Positions 4,904 through 6,931 of a stretch of DNA of 6,931 nucleotides are shown piece by piece. The first letter of the stretch is position 1; each line of letters begins with the position of its first letter. Origin of the DNA: JBCCZC01 sp039188505 (lineage in GTDB: Bacteria > Pseudomonadota > Gammaproteobacteria > Xanthomonadales > SZUA-38); NCBI GenBank assembly GCA_039188505.1, contig JBCCZC010000312.1, positions 1 to 6,931 on the forward strand, written 5' to 3'. Both the position numbers and the translations under genes were made by a program. The notes under the pieces were generated by a model. The model was given only the letters and a program-made list of their open reading frames with translations, ran no database searches and had not been told where the DNA came from.

Positions 4904-6931
4904 TCAGAACGTCGGCTCCCAGGCGTATCCCACCTTCATGAACAGCGTCCGGCCCATGGTGGTCAGGGAATCGACCTCGTCGGTCTCGATGCTGCTGTCG
5001 GAATAGCCGGCGTACAGCACGGTGCGGGGGTTCACCTTGTAGGAGTAGATGAGCTGAGTGCTCAGATCCCGAAAGCGCTCGTCGACGTCATTCACATAGA
5101 GCGTCGGATCGCGCTCGACGTCGGTGTACTGCAGCGTCAACCGCAGGCGCTGGCGGAGGTCGAACTGGTAGGCGATGCGGAAGTCACTCTGGTTGGCCGT
5201 GAAGACGGTGCCGCCGTCACGCTCGAGCGTCTGGTAGGTGTGGCGCAGGTCGAACTGCCAGTGCTTGCCCAGGTTCCAGCGGACCTCGGGGCTGTAGCGG
5301 GTCTGCTCGCCGAGCGCCGTGTTGGCGAAATCGATCTGATCACCGAAGCGGGTGAAGAGCTCGACGTAGAGCCCCGAGACCGGCTGCGCCTCGCCGTAGA
5401 AGTAGTAGAAATCCTCGTCGAATAGCACCCCATCCCAGAAGCGCTCACGCACGCCAGCGCCGACCTCGAGGTAGGACTGCAGCGGGCCCTGGACGCCGAT
5501 CTCGGCCTCGAGCTCCCGCTCGAGCAGCAGCCCGGACTGGTCCTCCGTCTCGTCGTAGTCGCCCGCTAAGCGGATCCGGTCATACCAATCGGACTCCTCG
5601 CCCCACCAGTTGTAGCCACCGCCCACCACCAGCTGGGAGTAGTCGACCTGGTTCACGAACCCCAGATCCGCGCGGAAGTCGGCGTCGAAGTCTTCCCACC
5701 CGGCAAACGCATTCCAATTCCGGACGTTGTGGTTGTAGACCGCGCTCAGGGCGCTGCCGGAGAGTCGGGGCTTCTGATTGAACTCGTCAACGAGCTCTTC
5801 GGGATACTCCGTGCGCGAATCGAGGTACTGCACCTCGAACGTGTCCGCCTCGCTGAAGCGAATGGTCGTGTCGACGCCATAGACTTCGTTGCGATAGCCG
5901 TCCGAGTCGCGGACGGTGGTGATGAGGCCCACCGCCGAGTTCTCGCCGACGTCGTAGCGATAGCGCAGCGCGAGGTTGTTGCTCGACTGCTCGAGCGAGG
6001 TGATGTCGGACTCGAGCGCGCCCGGGATCAGCAGGTTGGTGATCGTATCGTCCGCGACGAAGAAACCCAGGCCGTGTCGCCCGACCTTGCCCGTGACCCG
6101 TGCCCCGAAGTCGGGGTCGGCGACGTTACGGGTGAAGACCAGGTTCTCGGGCGTCTGGAAGAAGTCCCGGCCCTCCAGGAAGAAGGGGCGCTGCTCGGGA
6201 AAGAACAGGGCGAAGGTCCGGTTGACGTCCAGCTGCGCCACGTCGGCCTCGACCTGGGAGAAGTCGGGATTGAAGGTCGCGCTGAGATTGATGTTCGGCG
6301 TCACGCCCCAGCTCACGTCGAGGCCGGGCTCCACGTCCGTGTCGCCGGACTGGAGGTCGTCGTCGGTCACGTCGTCACGGAACTCGTTGGTCGTGACGGT
6401 GATGGTCGGCGTGATCTCCAGGTCGCGACCGGGGTCCGCCTCCTCGAAACCGCGCACCTTGCCCAACTGGCAGAGGTAGCAGGACACGGACCGATCGAGC
6501 GGGTTGTTCGAAATCCGGTGGCGGCTGTCGCGGGGGTAGAAGCGCAGCAGGTCGATGCCCCAGGTCTTCTCGCCCTCGCCCGGCGGAAGTTGCAGCGCCG
6601 TGTAGGGGATCTCCATCTCCACCACGTAGCCGTCCTCGGTGATCCGCCCCGCCGAATCCCAGATCGCATCCCAGGAGTCGTCCTCTCTCCCGTTGATGTC
6701 GTCGTTGATCATGTCCATCTGCGCGCCGTAGGCGTTCGCGAAGAATTGGAGCGCGCGGCGCTCGTCGTTGAAGGTGTCGAGCACCACGCCCACCATGTCG
6801 TCGCGATAGGCGGCATCGCGATCACGGAAGAAGGCGCGAATCGCTTCCGGGTCGGGATCCCGCGCCTGGAAGCCGACGAGCAGCGAGGTGCCCGTGTCGA
6901 TGAGCAAGACCTCGGTTTCGACCGGCGGGTC
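4904..6931 (-). CDS. DUF5916 outer-membrane beta-barrel protein with CBM9-like N-terminal domain, 5' end cut by window edge
   Basis: The open frame enters from the right edge and gives 675 residues. The signal peptide and the first part of the N-terminal domain lie outside, so the TTG near 6907 is not the start. Residues about 1-165 form a carbohydrate-binding family 9-like beta-sandwich: VGVVLDTFNDERRALQFF, then GYVVEMEIPYTAL and WGIDLLRFYPRDSRH. From about 170 comes the DUF5916 region, with GLDVSWGVTPNINLSATFNP, DFSQVEADVAQLDVNRTF and FFPEQRPFFLEGRDFF, followed by many alternating-residue strands rich in Tyr, Phe and Trp. The chain ends in Phe, the usual C-terminal signal for BAM-assisted insertion of outer-membrane barrels. 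Its role is not known; export, uptake or surface binding of a glycan-like ligand is a guess from the domain. The soluble part is rich in Asp and Glu, and carries a CYLC pair at about 151-154. No functional link to the neighbouring genes is visible. Confidence 0.85.
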   Translation of the reverse strand, partial: DPPVETEVLLIDTGTSLLVGFQARDPDPEAIRAFFRDRDAAYRDDMVGVVLDTFNDERRALQFFANAYGAQMDMINDDINGREDDSWDAIWDSAGRITEDGYVVEMEIPYTALQLPPGEGEKTWGIDLLRFYPRDSRHRISNNPLDRSVSCYLCQLGKVRGFEEADPGRDLEITPTITVTTNEFRDDVTDDDLQSGDTDVEPGLDVSWGVTPNINLSATFNPDFSQVEADVAQLDVNRTFALFFPEQRPFFLEGRDFFQTPENLVFTRNVADPDFGARVTGKVGRHGLGFFVADDTITNLLIPGALESDITSLEQSSNNLALRYRYDVGENSAVGLITTVRDSDGYRNEVYGVDTTIRFSEADTFEVQYLDSRTEYPEELVDEFNQKPRLSGSALSAVYNHNVRNWNAFAGWEDFDADFRADLGFVNQVDYSQLVVGGGYNWWGEESDWYDRIRLAGDYDETEDQSGLLLERELEAEIGVQGPLQSYLEVGAGVRERFWDGVLFDEDFYYFYGEAQPVSGLYVELFTRFGDQIDFANTALGEQTRYSPEVRWNLGKHWQFDLRHTYQTLERDGGTVFTANQSDFRIAYQFDLRQRLRLTLQYTDVERDPTLYVNDVDERFRDLSTQLIYSYKVNPRTVLYAGYSDSSIETDEVDSLTTMGRTLFMKVGYAWEPTF

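Noticed and set aside
6905..6907. TTG as start of the outer-membrane protein
   Set aside because: The reading frame stays open to the window edge with matching CBM9-like sequence (DPPVETEV before LLIDTG), and no signal peptide follows the TTG. It is an internal Leu codon.

Overview
The window is high-GC bacterial DNA, densely packed, with six complete or nearly complete genes plus a partial gene at each end. A large outer-membrane beta-barrel gene (terminal Phe, periplasmic sugar-binding-like N-terminal domain) marks a Gram-negative host. The AraC regulator, the hydroxyproline genes and a YafP-like acetyltransferase fit a proteobacterium. The rather acidic barrel protein would suit a marine or salt-tolerant species, but that is inference and I cannot name the organism. 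No phage, transposon, CRISPR, tRNA or rRNA sequence was seen.

Positions 1-1723 (minus strand) hold a trans-4-hydroxy-L-proline catabolic operon. A DHDPS-family enzyme, most likely the 1-pyrroline-4-hydroxy-2-carboxylate deaminase (LhpC type), is followed after 4 bp by a 4-hydroxyproline 2-epimerase that runs off the left edge. Divergent from them (1846-2598, plus strand) is a PAS-AraC regulator with a good sigma70-type promoter at 1779-1807. It is the obvious candidate controller. The epimerase converts trans-4-hydroxy-L-proline to cis-4-hydroxy-D-proline. An oxidase or dehydrogenase, not in the window, would make the pyrroline. The deaminase would then give 2-oxoglutarate semialdehyde.

Positions 2599-4331 (minus strand) hold a second two-gene unit: a hydroxyacid-oxoacid transhydrogenase (ADHFE1/HOT-type iron alcohol dehydrogenase) whose stop codon overlaps the start of a hotdog-fold acyl-CoA thioesterase (ATGA, 4 nt). 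The thioesterase stop codon directly abuts that of the AraC gene, with no base between them. HOT enzymes use 2-oxoglutarate as hydride acceptor, so a link to the 2-oxoglutarate made from hydroxyproline is conceivable but unproven.

Positions 4406-4861 (plus strand) encode a YafP-like GNAT acetyltransferase, divergent from the HOT gene across a 74-bp GC-rich gap. Positions 4904-6931 (minus strand) encode most of a DUF5916 outer-membrane protein with a CBM9-like N-terminal domain, whose N-terminus lies beyond the right edge. There are no gene-free stretches longer than about 125 bp. The most noteworthy points are the HOT-thioesterase coupling, the terminator-less convergent junction, and a candidate operator pair around the AraC promoter. 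I see no strong evidence of an entirely new system.
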